DNA of 64,000 bases from Dipteris shenzhenensis (Eukaryota; Polypodiophyta; Polypodiopsida; Gleicheniales), in the NCBI GenBank assembly GCA_047967505.1, contig CM106539.1, one strand, 5' to 3'. Positions 20,093-31,389 of the stretch are shown one piece after another; the first letter of the stretch is position 1, and every line of letters starts with the position of its first letter. The position numbers were made by a program, and so were the translations under genes. The notes beneath the pieces were generated by a model. The model saw only the letters and a program-made list of their open reading frames with translations. It had not been told where the DNA came from and made no database searches.

Positions 20093-20302
20093 CTCAGCTC
20101 ACGTCCATCGCTCAGCTCCGTCTGTCGCTCTCTCTCTCTCTCTCTCTCAGCTCACGTCCATCGCTCAGGTCCGTCTGTATTTTCCTTTCGGATGATTTTG
20201 TGTCCCATAGGCCATGTATGGCCTTCCGTGGACCTTTAATAAAATTTCTTTCTTTCTTTCTTTCTCTCTCTCTCTCTCAGCTCACGTCCATCGCTCAGGT
20301 CC
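20040..20302 (+). repeat. Cluster of three CT tails separated by the same 24 bp word
   Basis: CT-repeat tails end at 20091, 20148 and 20278. Each is followed by the same 24-mer at 20096-20119, 20149-20172 and 20279-20302 (starting AGCTCACGTCC and ending CTCAGGTCC; the first copy has one change). The second and third copies flank the short LINE end 20176-20278, so that word is its target-site duplication. The first and second flank only a pure CT tail. Confidence 0.85.
20176..20278 (+). mobile_element. Minimal family A LINE 3' end (about 100 bp)
   Basis: Over about 75 bp (TGTATTTTCCTTTCGG...AATAAAATTTC) it is identical to the end of the large LINE at 25997-26072, apart from one inserted G there. 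It ends with (CTTT)n(CT)n. A 24 bp target duplication flanks it. There is no coding sequence. Near identity with 25997-26099 points to a recent source closely related to the adjacent full-length LINE. Confidence 0.8.
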
Positions 20303-20539
20303 ACTAGACTGTCACCTTAGAACCAATCAGTCTGGTTAGTGTAACCAGGCAGTGTACCTGTCGGAAAACAACACAAAAAAATCAGAGAAAATCACAGAAT
20401 TGCTGAGTTGAAAGAATGCATGCCTTTGCACAGAAAAAGGAAAAAAAGGAGAAAACAGATGGACGCTCAGGGACGCTCAGGGAATGTGTGAAGACAGTGG
20501 CAGTATTAACCCGAGTGCTGGACATTGTGGACTAAGGAG

Positions 20540-22030
20540 ATGCCACAAACAAGGAGCTCCACCATGGCCTTCCAAGGAGCAAAAGTAGAGAAAGATATAG
20601 GCAGCAGTACAAGAGCTGAAGAGGCAAGTTCTTCTTTACCCTTAACATCTCCTTCCCCACCACCTCCAACGACCTCCCTTGCCTCCACCCCAACCCTTTC
20701 CTACCCACCTCCTTTACTCAATCGTCCTGTGGCTCCTACCCCATCTCCTTTACTTCCATCTCCCCCATCACTCCCGGTTACCTTCCTTGCCTCAATCCCA
20801 ACCCTTTCCTACCCACCTCCTCTACTCAATCCTTCTCCTCCCCCTCCTTCAGCTTCACCTCCTTCCTCCCCTCCCCTAGTCCCTACCCATCCTCTTCCTT
20901 CCTCTTCCTCCCCTTCCCTATTCCCTACCCAGCCTCTTCCCTCCTCTTCTTCCCCTCCCCTAGTCCCTACCCAGCTTCTTCCCACCTCTTCCCACCTACC
21001 CTCCCTTTCAGCCCCTTCCTCCCCTAGTGTAGGCTCTTCTTCGGTCCCTGACTCCCTACTTCCTCCTACCGGATCTTTCTCTTCAGGACCTCCATTTTCT
21101 GCACCCCTCCTTTACTCGCCTTCTTACCCTCTTACCCCCTCATCCTTGTACCCCCTCTCCCCTTCACCCTCCACAGCGGAAGCAGTCCTGGCAGATAATC
21201 TGCGCTTGAGAGATTTAGTTATGCAGTGCATGGAGACTTGCAGACTTCAGGGCGCTGCGATTTAGTCTCTCACAGCACAGATACACACACTGACTGCTCA
21301 GCTATCGACAGTTGAGAGTCATAGATATGATCAGGACTCCCATATTCGCCAGCTTCATACCAGAGATATTGATCGGGACATCCAGTTACGGACACATGCT
21401 GAGCGCATAGTGCAGCTGGAGGCACGCATTCAGGAGCATGTTGTGGCATGCGATGATCGCCTCCAGCAGCTGCATGTAGCTCCTCCAGCTAGTGCAGCAG
21501 TTGAGGAGAGGCTGGCCACACTGCAGACAGAGGTACAGAAGACCTCAGAGTGGGTGGACGTTGTGTGTAGAGCCCCACAGGCCCAGCAGACCACAGTCTC
21601 TGAGACTATTGCCGAGAGTCAGCGGCGAGCTCAGAAGGCCCTCAACATCCGCATCCGCGGAGTTGAGCGATCAGATACGAGATCAGCCATGGATCAGGCG
21701 ACAGATTTCATATCTGGGACACTCGGAGTTCAGGATCATGGCATAGTAGCTGCATATCGAGTGGGCCGGGATCCAGCACGGCACCAGCCACTTATCATCA
21801 GATTCAGAGATGTTGAGGCCCGTCTCGCAGTATTACGGAGGAGATCCAGATTGAGGGACCATCCACAGATTCACATGGATGAGGACCTTACAGCTCTTCA
21901 GTGGGAGGAGCATAGACGTCTCATTGCACAGAGGGATGTTGCCCGTCGTGAGGGCAAGTGGGCCGTGATCAGAGAGGGCAGACTTTTGATAGGAGCTATG
22001 CGATCTAGACCGGTTGGAGCCCACAGTTGA
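20540..22030 (+). pseudogene. LINE ORF1: Pro/Ser-rich region, coiled coil, RRM-like RNA chaperone
   Basis: ORF1p of LINEs coats the element RNA as a trimer with chaperone activity. The start is ATG 20540 (a second ATG at 20564 sits in a stronger context, accATGGcc). Residues ~35-215 are Pro/Ser-rich low complexity. Residues ~220-370 form a heptad-rich coiled coil (LRLRDLVMQCMET; LTAQIHTLTAQLSTVESH; VQLEARIQEHVVACDDRLQQ). Residues ~370-440 are RRM-like (ALNIRIRGVERSDT; LIIRFRDVEARLAVLRR), followed by an L1-type C-terminal domain (ALQWEEHRRLIAQRDVARRE). A single in-frame TAG at 21263-21265, within the coil (GAAI-stop-SLTAQ), looks like a CAG change. ORF1 ends at TGA 22028-22030, in the same frame as ORF2. 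Confidence 0.82.
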
Positions 22031-25000
22031 CGACACGAGGCCTATGGGACACGTAGCCTGCCAGATAGCTTGAGTTTCGCAGTTTGGAACTGTAATGGTT
22101 CCCTCACAGCTCAGCCTGGCAACTTACGAGAGGCCTTTTTTGATCAGGACATCGTCTTCTTTACAGAGACCCATGAGAGCCCAGAGAGAGGCTTGCCGCA
22201 GGTGACAGGGTATGCCTGGGAGTCTGTCTTTCGACAACACACTAGACGATCAGGAGGAGTCAGAGGATCTGGCGGTGTGGCAGTTCTTTATAGAGAGCAT
22301 CTCAGATCGATATTCACAGTCGTGAGGAGAGACCATCGGACCAGATATCTTTGGGTACGGATCAGGAGACCCCCCCTGAGAGACTTGTTTATTGCAGTAT
22401 GCTACTTTCCCCCGAGACAGTCTCGTTATGCCTCAGATGGACCAGGACAATCACCTTTTGAGGATTTGTCAGCCGATGTATTGGAGTACTCACGCCGCGG
22501 AGAGGTCATCCTTTTAGGAGACTTCAACGCGAGGACATCAGACAGACAGGCAGAGATTTTGGACTTTGCTGAGGATCCAGTCTTAGTTCCAGCTGCCCCA
22601 GATGAGAGTTTTCCACGCTTATCTTCAGATAGAGGGGTAGAGGTGACAGATCAGGGACATCGCCTATTGGAGCTTCTCTCATCGCATGGCATGGTCATTT
22701 ATAATGGACTTCGACAGTGGCCGCATTCATCCACAGCCACATGTTTTCCATTCGTGGGTGGTGGTACGAGCGTCATTGATTACGTCTTGGGTCCCCCGAC
22801 TTTAATCCCTTTTGTACATAACCTCACAGTCGACCCTCTTATGCCTTCAGCCGATCATGCACGTCTGCACTTTATTCTTACCCAGATTCCTCATGCCCCC
22901 CCTTCTAGACATCATGAGCGTCAGCCATACTATGAGGTTCATTTTGACCACCAGTTCGATGATATTTATAGCCAGCTTCTGAGTAGTCTTCTTCGTCCGC
23001 ACCTTCTCGATGCCCTACCCTCCACACAGGATCGGTGGGACCTTGTACATACCTCCATCATCTCGGCAGCCCACAAGTCCTTCCCCGTCACTTGCCACAC
23101 ATCCGGTCCTCCACCAGTCGGTCTTGTGCCTTGTAATGGATGGTATGATGAGGAGTGTAAAGAACTCCGCAGGAAGCTTCGCCTTGAGACACAGGAGAAG
23201 TCTCCCCTCCTCATTGAGACCAAGAAGAGTTACAAGCGTTTGGTGCGACGCAAAAAGCACCAATTTCTAGCCCGGAATGAGGAGGAGCTGAGAAGTTTAC
23301 TTTTCAGCTGTGATTCCAAGGAATTCTGGAAGAAATTTCTTCGCTTGAAATCTCAAACTCCTCTTACAGACCCGCATGTTTGGCTTGCCTATACTTCCAC
23401 TTTATATGATATTCCAGACCAGCCACAGATCGACTTATCCCATGTGCCTAGACCCACCTCCTCTGCCTTATTCTCATCCAGTAGTGTCCGAGCAGCAGTT
23501 CATCGTTTGAAGACTGGGAGAGCTAAGGACCATGATGGATTGCAAGCGGAGTATGTAATCCATGGGATTGATGCCTTAGCTACAGTCCTCTCCCATCTTT
23601 TTAACGAGTCCATTTGTACAGGTCTTCCACCTAGTTGGCTAGAAAATACTATAGTACCCATACACAAGTCGGGGGATCCTTTGGAGGCGTCGAACTACAG
23701 GACCATTATGATTGGCCATGTCATGGCCAAGATTTATGCGACCATTCTAGAAGGACATATAAATGACCATGCCGAGGCGACAGGTATGAGAGCTAGAGGG
23801 CAGGCAGGATTTCGTGCAGAGCACTCGACTCTAGATCATATCTTCACACTCAGGGCTTTGATTGAGGAGGCGAAGTCACGTAAGCAGTGGCTCTATTGTT
23901 GCTTCGTGGACTTCAGAAAGGCATTTGACACTGTGCCGCGTTTCAGACTCTTCCAGCGACTTTGTGACTTGGGATTCAGTGGGGAGATTCAATGGGCGAT
24001 CATGGCCTTGTATGAGAGAGTCACAGGTAGAGTCAGGACACGGGCGGGGCTGTCGGGGGAAGTACGCAGTACGATAGGGGTGAAGCAGGGGTGTCCTTTG
24101 TCTCCGACACTCTTTGGTCTCTATATCGATGAGTTAGAGATGTACATACAGACGATGGGTGGTACAGGTTCTTTATTGGCAGGATCCACGATACTGATTC
24201 TCCTCTATGCAGATGACGTGGTTCTTATTTCTTCCTCCCAGCAGGGTTTACAGGCACATCTCCATGCACTCCACAGCTTTTGTCAGGACAGAGGGTTGTC
24301 TGTAAACCTTGGGAAGACCAAAGTCATGGTCTTCAACACGTCATACCAGGTTTATAGGAGAGGCGAGTTCTCTTTCACATTTGATGGGCAGGAGGTGGAG
24401 CTAGTCAGGGAGTATACATATTTGGGTGCCACATTTAGAGGTCCAATCTTCACCATGACGCATGCAGCACGAGATAGGATCAGTAGAGGATATGCCGCCT
24501 TGGCTCTTCTCGAAAGGCAGTGTGCACAGTCACATTTTCAGCATCCCGACACGAAGTCCTTACTTTTCGATACGCTGGTGAGACCTGCAGCCATGTATGC
24601 TAGCCCCTTTTAGGCAGGAGATCTCAGTGTTGCAGATTGGAGACGAGTAGAGAGGTTACAGATCATCATGTTCTCCAGATTGATCAGAGCGAAGCCCACG
24701 GTACCGCATCAGATTATGCTCGCAGAGTTCGGAGCTACACCCCTAGCGCTAGATGCAGCATTTCAGTCAGTTACATACTTGCATAGGATCAGGGCGCTCG
24801 GAGACTCAGCAGCAGGCAGAGCACGATTACCGTGGCTAGCACTGACATCCTCGCAGATTTTAGCGGAGAGAGGTCATACTTTTTGTTGGTACCACACACT
24901 CTCCACATGGCTCACCTCGTTGGGCTTGGATATGGATAGGTTGCCACCATTTCGATACAGCATAGATGCCCCTCGCCTCCCTCTCACTCGACATGAGCTC

Positions 25001-25840
25001 AGTCAGGTTATCAGGGCAGATTTGTTGCAGCTACACACGTTTCGCACTTGGGTTCATCCCACGAAGCTTCCTACGAAGATGGCCACATATCGTGACCATT
25101 TTCTCAGGATTTCAGAGGATGGCTTCATCATATCCCCAGGATATATCGGCGTTCATATGTCGCACTCACTCAGGATTGCCTTGGGCCAGCTCAGGGTATC
25201 TTCCCACAGATTAGACGACGTTGAGGCCGGCAGGATGCGTCGTACAGCTACCGGACATAGACCCAGGCGAGAGACTAGGATATGCCCTTGTTGCACTATG
25301 GGGGAGGTGGAGACTGAGGAGCACTTTGTTTGCAGATGCCCTTTATATTATGAGATTCGTGGCAGATTTCACTGTTTATTTGGGCACGGATTTGGACCTC
25401 TCTCTCGGATTATGGAGTATGAGGATCAGTATTGCTTAGCGTTGTTCATCAGGGAGATCACCAGATACAGAGAGAGATTCCTCAGAGAGCACCGTCGCAT
25501 CCCTGCCAGAGACCTGGTTATTCATGAGGAGCAGGACGAGGCGCAGGACCATGAGCACAGAGATAGCCCATCTTGCCAGAGAGCACCGATGGTTCCACCC
25601 CGAGGATGTACATACGACATGATCCGGCAGCACTGCAGGATGATCTTACACAGAGGCCGTACCCGTCGCTTTATTTCTAGACGACGGAGGATGATGGCAG
25701 ATTTTCGGAGGAGATTGCTCCATGGAGACTTGGCACCGCCAGCAGCCCACTTGACACTTGCCCAGATCTTCACACTCATGGCAGGAGGCATGGTCGATGG
25801 CCATGACTTCCATCATTTCTTTGGATCACAGACCCCTTAG
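22031..25840 (+). pseudogene. LINE ORF2: APE endonuclease, reverse transcriptase, C-terminal zinc region
   Basis: ORF2 nicks the target and reverse-transcribes the LINE RNA from the nick. The EN domain (first ~260 codons) keeps its landmarks: FAVWNCNG (Asn), FFTETHE (Glu), CYFPPR, LLGDFNART (Asp/Asn), TSVIDYVLG, SADHARLHF (His). RT follows: LENTIVPIHKSGDP, RARGQAGFRAEHST, CCFVDFRKAFDTVPR (first Asp), GVKQGCPLSPTLFGLYIDEL, LLYADDVVLIS (24206-24217 encode YADD), LGKTKVMVFN. A TAG at 24611-24613 interrupts ASPF-stop-AGDLS, probably a former Trp. The C-terminal part (24614-25840) has the Cys/His cluster CPCC...EEHFVCRC near 25280-25350 and a basic tail (RRFISRRRRM). There is no in-frame ATG between the ORF1 stop and residue ~225, so ORF2 start or readthrough is unclear. 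Confidence 0.88.
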
Positions 25841-26164
25841 GGAAGACGATGTTCCTCATGTTTCATATTTTACATTTTGTATCAAGGCATTTTTGGTACT
25901 CTATTTCATTTCATTTTGTATCTAGGATTTTTGTAGCCATTTTTGGCATCTTAGCTGTATTACGATGAGGCCACCTAGTTGGCGCATCGTTGATGATGTA
26001 TTTTCCTTTCGGATGATTTTGTGTCCCATAGGCCATGTATGGCCTTCCGTGGGACCTTTAATAAAATTTCTTTCTTTCTTTCTTTCTTTCTCTCTCTCCC
26101 TATGTGGGTGGAATCCATGTAACTTTATAGTCCTACAAGCTGTCCCTAGATAGGGAACATGCAA

Positions 26165-27960
26165 TCACAACATTGGAAAATGTCATTGTAGGACAAGTAA
26201 GCAAGAGAATCTATCTGAACAAACACACAAACAATCATAGAATGATTGCCTTAGTGACATTCGAAAGAGGTGAAACTTGGAAAAATTGGGTCACCAAAGA
26301 CTCTATGATTTCTGGTTTTCCACAGAGTCCCAAGTCCCCAATAACGAACCCAAGTGAAAAAAAGATGAAACGCTTGCCTCCATGTGTAGATCCAAAATAG
26401 CCAAAAATGGTTGCGAAAGCAAGCAATATGAAGCTGAGCCTAGAGACGCTACTGTAGAAGAAGTAAAAAGTCCACGAGTCTTAGGGCAATGCCAAAAAAG
26501 GTGAGGCAAGGATCCCTGGGAGCCAGACATCTGTGACAAGCACTAGGAGTAATATGTCTACGTGCCAAGAGTTGGCCAAATGGAATGACTCAGAGCATTG
26601 CCCGCCACAAAAAAAACTATTGACCAAGAGGAAGTTTGCAGCTCCAAAGCTGCCGCAATCTTTTCTGCCACCACTTTGCATTACGATTCATAGACCAAAT
26701 TCAATTTGCTCGATCTGAAATCCAAGGTGGAGGCATCAAAACCTTATACAAACTGTCGACGATGACATCAGCCAATAGTAATGGACGAGTGCTTGAACCC
26801 TAGCAGTATAGAGCCCAATCCATAAGGCAGTAAGTGAGCTCTATCTTTGGCACCGGTAGGAAACATTGAAGCATTTGAGAAAGATAATGCGAAAGGGTCG
26901 ATAATGCAGCCCCAAACCATACTGTCTGATTGTTGAAGGAAAAGATAATAGAGTACCATCAGCATGAAGCACATCTTTCAAATTGAATCTCTTTGGACGA
27001 AGTAAAGTAATAGCGTCTGGGTTCCTGCAAGGCCAATGAACGATTAAACATCTTTGACCAATGCAAACTCTCATCACGCAAGGGATTCCCATCAAGAGAG
27101 TTACACTTAAGTGAGTATTTCTTTCCAATCAAAAAGCATTAGGGAGACAAAGGGGCAGGGCATCCCTCAACTCTGCCATCAGCATACCCCAGTAGAAGAT
27201 CTCATTGAGTGGGCTGCGAGCGGCCAAATGCATGAGTAGTCAAATATGAAAGCAAGTGACGCATCATAGCAGCCCAAGGCTGGTCACCTTGCATAAATTC
27301 CAGCATCATTTTTCGTTCTGCTACCAAGATATGTATATGAATATTCAAGATATTTAGACTACCATGCAGCTTTGGCGAATAGAGGTGCTTGATTGAGAGT
27401 AACCCAATGCTCTTACGGCTGTGCTTCGACCTCTAGAAGGTCTTCATAAGAAACATGCAATATCCTTCTTGCCAAACATCATCAAAGGTAAAAGGAACTG
27501 TATGTAGGCAACCAAAATCGGTTGTGCTATACGGAGTCAAACATGCAGTGGCCAAGTAGCTAACTTCCAATATTCCAACTTCTTTTTAAACTTTCGAGCA
27601 CCCAATCCGTTCGTTGGTGGCGAGTGACCAGCAGCCACCTCAAGGGGTAACCAAGATGACGAACAAGTTGACTGGGCAAAACAATTTCTCGAGCCACAAA
27701 AGATGATGCCAGTCTTTAGCATGCAAAGGCAGAAGCTTGGATTTTAAAAATCACCCGTAGGCGAGTAGCCAATCCATACAATGATAAATCAGGCATGAGT
27801 TGCAAAAGATCCTTCTCAGTATTCTTAGGATACATTAGTAGGCACAATATGATCTTTATATTGAAGCATCGGATGAATGGATATTGCATATAGCAATGCA
27901 CTAAGAGGGCATCCCTCACAACGATGGAGAGTCCACTTATTAGAAATGTCCCCAGACGAG
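26165..27960 (-). mobile_element. L1-like LINE (family B), 5'-truncated, with zf-RVT region
   Basis: On the minus strand the piece runs from the post-RT region (LSLYGLATRLRV, KKLEYWKLATWPL near 27600-27800, the usual 'KL..W....LS.AGR' block after RT) through DGRVEGCPAP and SKEIQFERC to the zinc-binding zf-RVT region (CKLPLGQQFFLWRAML, LLARRHITPSACHRC at about 26500-26680, then FWHCPKTRGLF). It is about 75-80% identical to 15182-15740 over their shared part. Many frameshifts are present. The 3' end lies near 26170, and no poly-A or CT tail is obvious. Confidence 0.7.
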
Positions 27961-28055
27961 TCGGGGTCTAGATTGCAGACTCTTTCGATCACTTCAAAGA
28001 ATAATTTTGTGATCTCCTAATGTTTGGGGCCGTGTGTCATAGTATGTCTCATGAG

Positions 28056-28060
28056 CCTAG

Positions 28061-28097
<37 letters not shown>

Positions 28098-28510
28098 TAC
28101 CATCGTCGGGAGGCCTTGCAGGCCTATGAGACAAAGTACAATCATAGAGTAACTCATACAAGCCATTCCGAGCTGAAGTAGAGGGCTCGCTAAGGCCCTT
28201 TGCTGAGTATTATGCTATACTAAAAAACTTAAACCTCAATAAATAAAACCAGTATTCAATCTCAGAGTCAAAATCAAAATACATAGCTAGGTGTCATGGT
28301 GGCTCTCCTATGGGCTGCGAAAACGTCTTGTATCTGTGTCTATCGGGTCGTCTCTCTCTGTGGCAGGAGGTACAGTCTCTGTGGATCTCTGTATCAGCCA
28401 ATGGGCCAGAGCGACACCTTTGGTCGAGCGTCCCCTCCAAGTAGAGTCGTGATAGGCTGAACCTCCATCTGGTCTGCTGTCTCTGCATCTCTGGCTGCAT
28501 CTCTGCTCGC
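28056..28510 (-). mobile_element. Family A LINE 3' end on minus
   Basis: The (GA) repeat 28056-28098 is the CT tail in reverse. Minus-strand sequence just inside (tactttgtctcataggcc, then 'ggcttgtatgagtt' at about 28160) matches the 3' UTR of the 18740-20092 copy. Coding remnants reach about 28500 (basic, Arg-rich). The copy is 5'-truncated within the last ~450 bp. Confidence 0.72.
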
Positions 28511-31041
28511 CATCATCTCATCCCACTGACCCACATGCTTCTTATATCATGTATGCCCTCCTCCTTCATTCCACCATGTCCGGGGGCAGACCCGAAAGCG
28601 TAAAAATCAGTGACATGTTGCTGAGCTCGATCAATAACATTCTCATGTGTCACTGCCTCCTTCCGCTCTCTGATCTGGCATACACATACATACATACATG
28701 CATACATAGATTACTCACCAAGAACCCCAATATAACTGGCAAGCTTGTAGCCTCCTCTCTCACTCTCCTTTCTCTCCCCATACAATAATTTCTGGCAAGC
28801 TTGTAGCCTCCTCTCACACTCTTCTTTCTCTCCCCATACGATAATTTCTGCACCCTGTTTCTGTTCTATCTTCACCAACTCCACTTCACCTTCTCTCGGT
28901 AACCTGGTGCCTTTTCCATTGGAAGCCATGATTCTTCTCTCCATCCATTGGTAGAGGTCCTTAGCCTTTTGAAGTCTTATCTTCTCCGTGAAATTATCCA
29001 CTCGCTCCCTCCTTGATACCCTCTCGACTCTCATGTTTTGCGCAAGAAGATTGCACCATCTTTAGGTGGTGCTTTGGTTTCCTCATTGACTCCCATAACA
29101 CTATTGTAACTGCTCCATGTGGATTGACACCCATGTGCCATTGTTACTTTGCACTAAGCTGCTCTTGGTTCTCTTCATTGTTCATGTATTGCACTTGTAT
29201 GTGGATTCATAAGAATCCTGTCTTCAAAACATGGACTAGAACTAGTGTTGGTCCTTGGACCATATCAAGTTTGGTCATTTAGAGTGGAATTGGGTCAACA
29301 ATGGGTATCTCCAAACTCGGTTCCGTTACCAGTCCTCCCTTGTTCATGCTTTTGTCTTGGTTTCCTAACCTTCCTTTGTGCGTGCTTCTCTCCTAACTTA
29401 CAAATATCAAACACTGAATCTAAAGGGGGAAAGGAATAGGTGTAACAAAGGAGTTTATATTAGTAAAATGGCAATTTAGAGAAGCGCATGTTGCCACTTG
29501 ATCACCCAAAAAGAGTTGTTGGCCTTGTCCTCCATGCAAATTTCCATACGTCTTTTGCTCGGGTAGCACAAACTCTTCCTCCTGCTCCTTTGTCTCTTCT
29601 CATCTTCTCTTCCCTTTACCTAGAAAGAGTCCATAAAGAACATTGCTAGTCTTTGTGTTTTGTTGCTCTATCGAACATTATCTGGCCTTGGTGACTTCCA
29701 AAAATTAAGCCTGGAACTTCTATTTCTGTTTAACAGTGTCTAGAAAATCTCGTAAAATTGGAAGTAATCTTATCACATTGTACCCTAATGTAGGAGTAAA
29801 AATGATACTAGGCCTTCTCACCTTGCCAATCACTTTAATTAGCACATCCACTAGGTTCAGGAAATACTATCTTATCTTGTCAATTTATACCTTGGTAGAA
29901 GCTTGCCTCCTTATTATGGCAACATTTTAGGAGGGATGCCCTTTAGAAATCCATCAAGAATAGGAACATCACGATTTTCTTCTAGCCATTCATTCATGTA
30001 GGGATTGTAGTGAATCAATCAAGGAACACTTTTGAAGCTGAACTTGTTGCCCTCAATGCTTGACTATTGATGATTCTATTCAGCATCCAAACATGCAAAT
30101 ATTATTTGGGCTAGGATTGCAAGACTTATTAATAGGTTATGTTCCTCTCACTTCATTACTTGGGGCTCACTAAGTTACCTCTCTTTGAGAGAGCCTTAAG
30201 TTTTCTATGAGTGTAATGATTTGACATCCTCTTGTAGAGTTCTACTGACTTGACACTACTCCTACTTCTCAGTATAGACCTCCACCCACATCGTTGGACA
30301 CAAATTGGGAGAGTATTTCTGGCATCATTGCCTGGCACGTCTGTAGGTTAGATGTCTAAAGGCTATAGAGGTCAACCAAGCTCATACCATGACCAACACC
30401 TAGACATATATTATACACACGTCATGGACATTAGTCTAGTATGCAAGGGACTTTGAGATCAACATTGTCCAAGAGGACACTTTTCTCAGAGACGGAAGAG
30501 GCGATTTCTTCTCTTTTATTGGCCTAATGTAGTTTCTTTCCAGATGTTCATATGGTTAGATTTTTTGAGTGATACTCCATCAATAATTTCTCATGCTTTG
30601 CATAATGTATATGTGCTTTAAGTGTTACTTTTGGTATTGTTTTCACATTTTTTAAAGGATGGCACTTTTGTTAAAAGAAGGGGGGAGAGTTGCACTAATG
30701 GCAAATAGTCTTTGTTAGACTTGTTTGCTTCTTATTTGTATCATCAATTGAAAGACAGTAAAGATATAATTTTTTGGGTATCAACAGATGGACAAACTTT
30801 AGGAGTTATTAACATCAAATGGAATATAGAGGTTTGAATGCAGTGCCTAAATATAGTATGTTAGCACATTTATGTTGATTGTTTTGCATATATAGTGCTT
30901 TGGGTGTATTGTTGAATATTCTGACGTCCATGATATAGATCTTAAAGACTTCATCAGTCATCTATGTGGCTTTCATTAAACACATGGTATTTTGGATTCA
31001 ATGTTTACCTTGTAATTTACATCTCTTAATACTTGTCACAG
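28511..31041. other. No firm gene; minus ORF with tandem repeat, AT-rich DNA
   Basis: A 107-codon minus frame (28711-29034) is Glu/Arg/Lys-rich (LQKAKDLYQWMERRIMASN) and contains the 56 bp tandem at 28738-28849, so its C-terminal residues repeat (ERRLQACQKLLYGERK). It could be a retroelement gag scrap; I do not recognise it. A (CATA)n repeat lies at 28680-28708. From 29040 to 31041 I see AT-rich DNA without a supportable gene. Confidence 0.4.
28738..28849 (+). repeat. 56 bp tandem duplication
   Basis: 28738-28793 and 28794-28849 both start GGCAAGCTTGTAGCC and end ATAATTTCT, with four differences. Confidence 0.92.
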
Positions 31042-31389
31042 AAGATTGGAGATTTGCACAACCACATTGATGAGTCTAATGGAAGACTTTTAAATAACAA
31101 ATTACAATCTGCTGCTTCTCTATGGAGGATATGCAATGAATTGGAACAAAGTCTCATTGAGGCTCGCAATCAAATACTACTATTTTCTAGTGCCACTGAA
31201 GAGATGCTCGTTATAAAACCCACAACAAAGAAGCAAAATAGAAAAGCAAAAGTACAAACATGCTCTTTAAAACCAATGGGTGGGCATATAAGAAGTAGAA
31301 CTCAAGGTGTCATCGGTAAGCCATCCTTTCAAAAAGAAATAGAGATCCCAGTTAAGAATAAAACTCAAGAAGTAACTCCTTTCAAATAG
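31042..31389 (+). CDS. Probable terminal exon of the same host gene
   Basis: The acceptor is 'cttgtcacag' before 31042. The exon encodes 115 residues (KIGDLHNHIDESNGRLL...) and ends at a TAG stop, 31387-31389. The first ~60 residues are an amphipathic coiled-coil stretch (LWRICNELEQSLIEARNQ); the tail is basic, Lys/Arg/Thr-rich and looks disordered. It is on the same strand as the exons at 221-2493, starts in the phase they require (0), has the same helical, charged composition, and lies in DNA that looks unlike the transposons between. I infer it is the 3' end of that gene. It could instead be the last exon of a different gene. No clear AATAAA follows within 300 bp. Confidence 0.45.
   Translation, partial: KIGDLHNHIDESNGRLLNNKLQSAASLWRICNELEQSLIEARNQILLFSSATEEMLVIKPTTKKQNRKAKVQTCSLKPMGGHIRSRTQGVIGKPSFQKEIEIPVKNKTQEVTPFK

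Larger units (their letters stand above)
20303..26099 (+). mobile_element. Nearly full-length family A LINE
   Basis: The 5' UTR is about 20303-20539, ORF1 20540-22030, ORF2 22031-25840, and the 3' UTR 25841-26069 ends in AATAAA-like 'aataaaatttc' and a (CTTT)n(CT)n tail. The coding part is intact apart from TAG stops at 21263 and 24611 and the TGA between ORFs, with no frameshift in 5.3 kb. It is therefore by far the youngest LINE of the window. There is no clear target duplication: after the tail the sequence reads 'cctatgtggg', which I do not find at the 5' side. No RNase H or restriction-like endonuclease domain is seen. Confidence 0.9.
2494..31041 (+). other. Inferred 28.5 kb intron filled with retroelements
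   Basis: If the exons at 2422-2493 and 31042-31389 belong together, the interval is a single intron with donor 'CAG|gtcttt' and acceptor 'cttgtcacag'. It contains at least two copia elements, five family A LINE pieces, two L1-like LINE pieces and a nearly full-length LINE, in both orientations. Introns of this size are known in ferns and gymnosperms. Transcript evidence is absent here, so the join is inference. Confidence 0.4.

Noticed and set aside
19530-20093. 187-codon minus frame with Arg-Glu repeats
   Set aside because: It runs antisense through a LINE 3' UTR and its CT tail; the (RE)n part is the microsatellite.
22966-23263. Several frames of about 80 codons opposite and beside LINE ORF2
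   Set aside because: Shadows of the 1269-codon ORF2 with no independent support.
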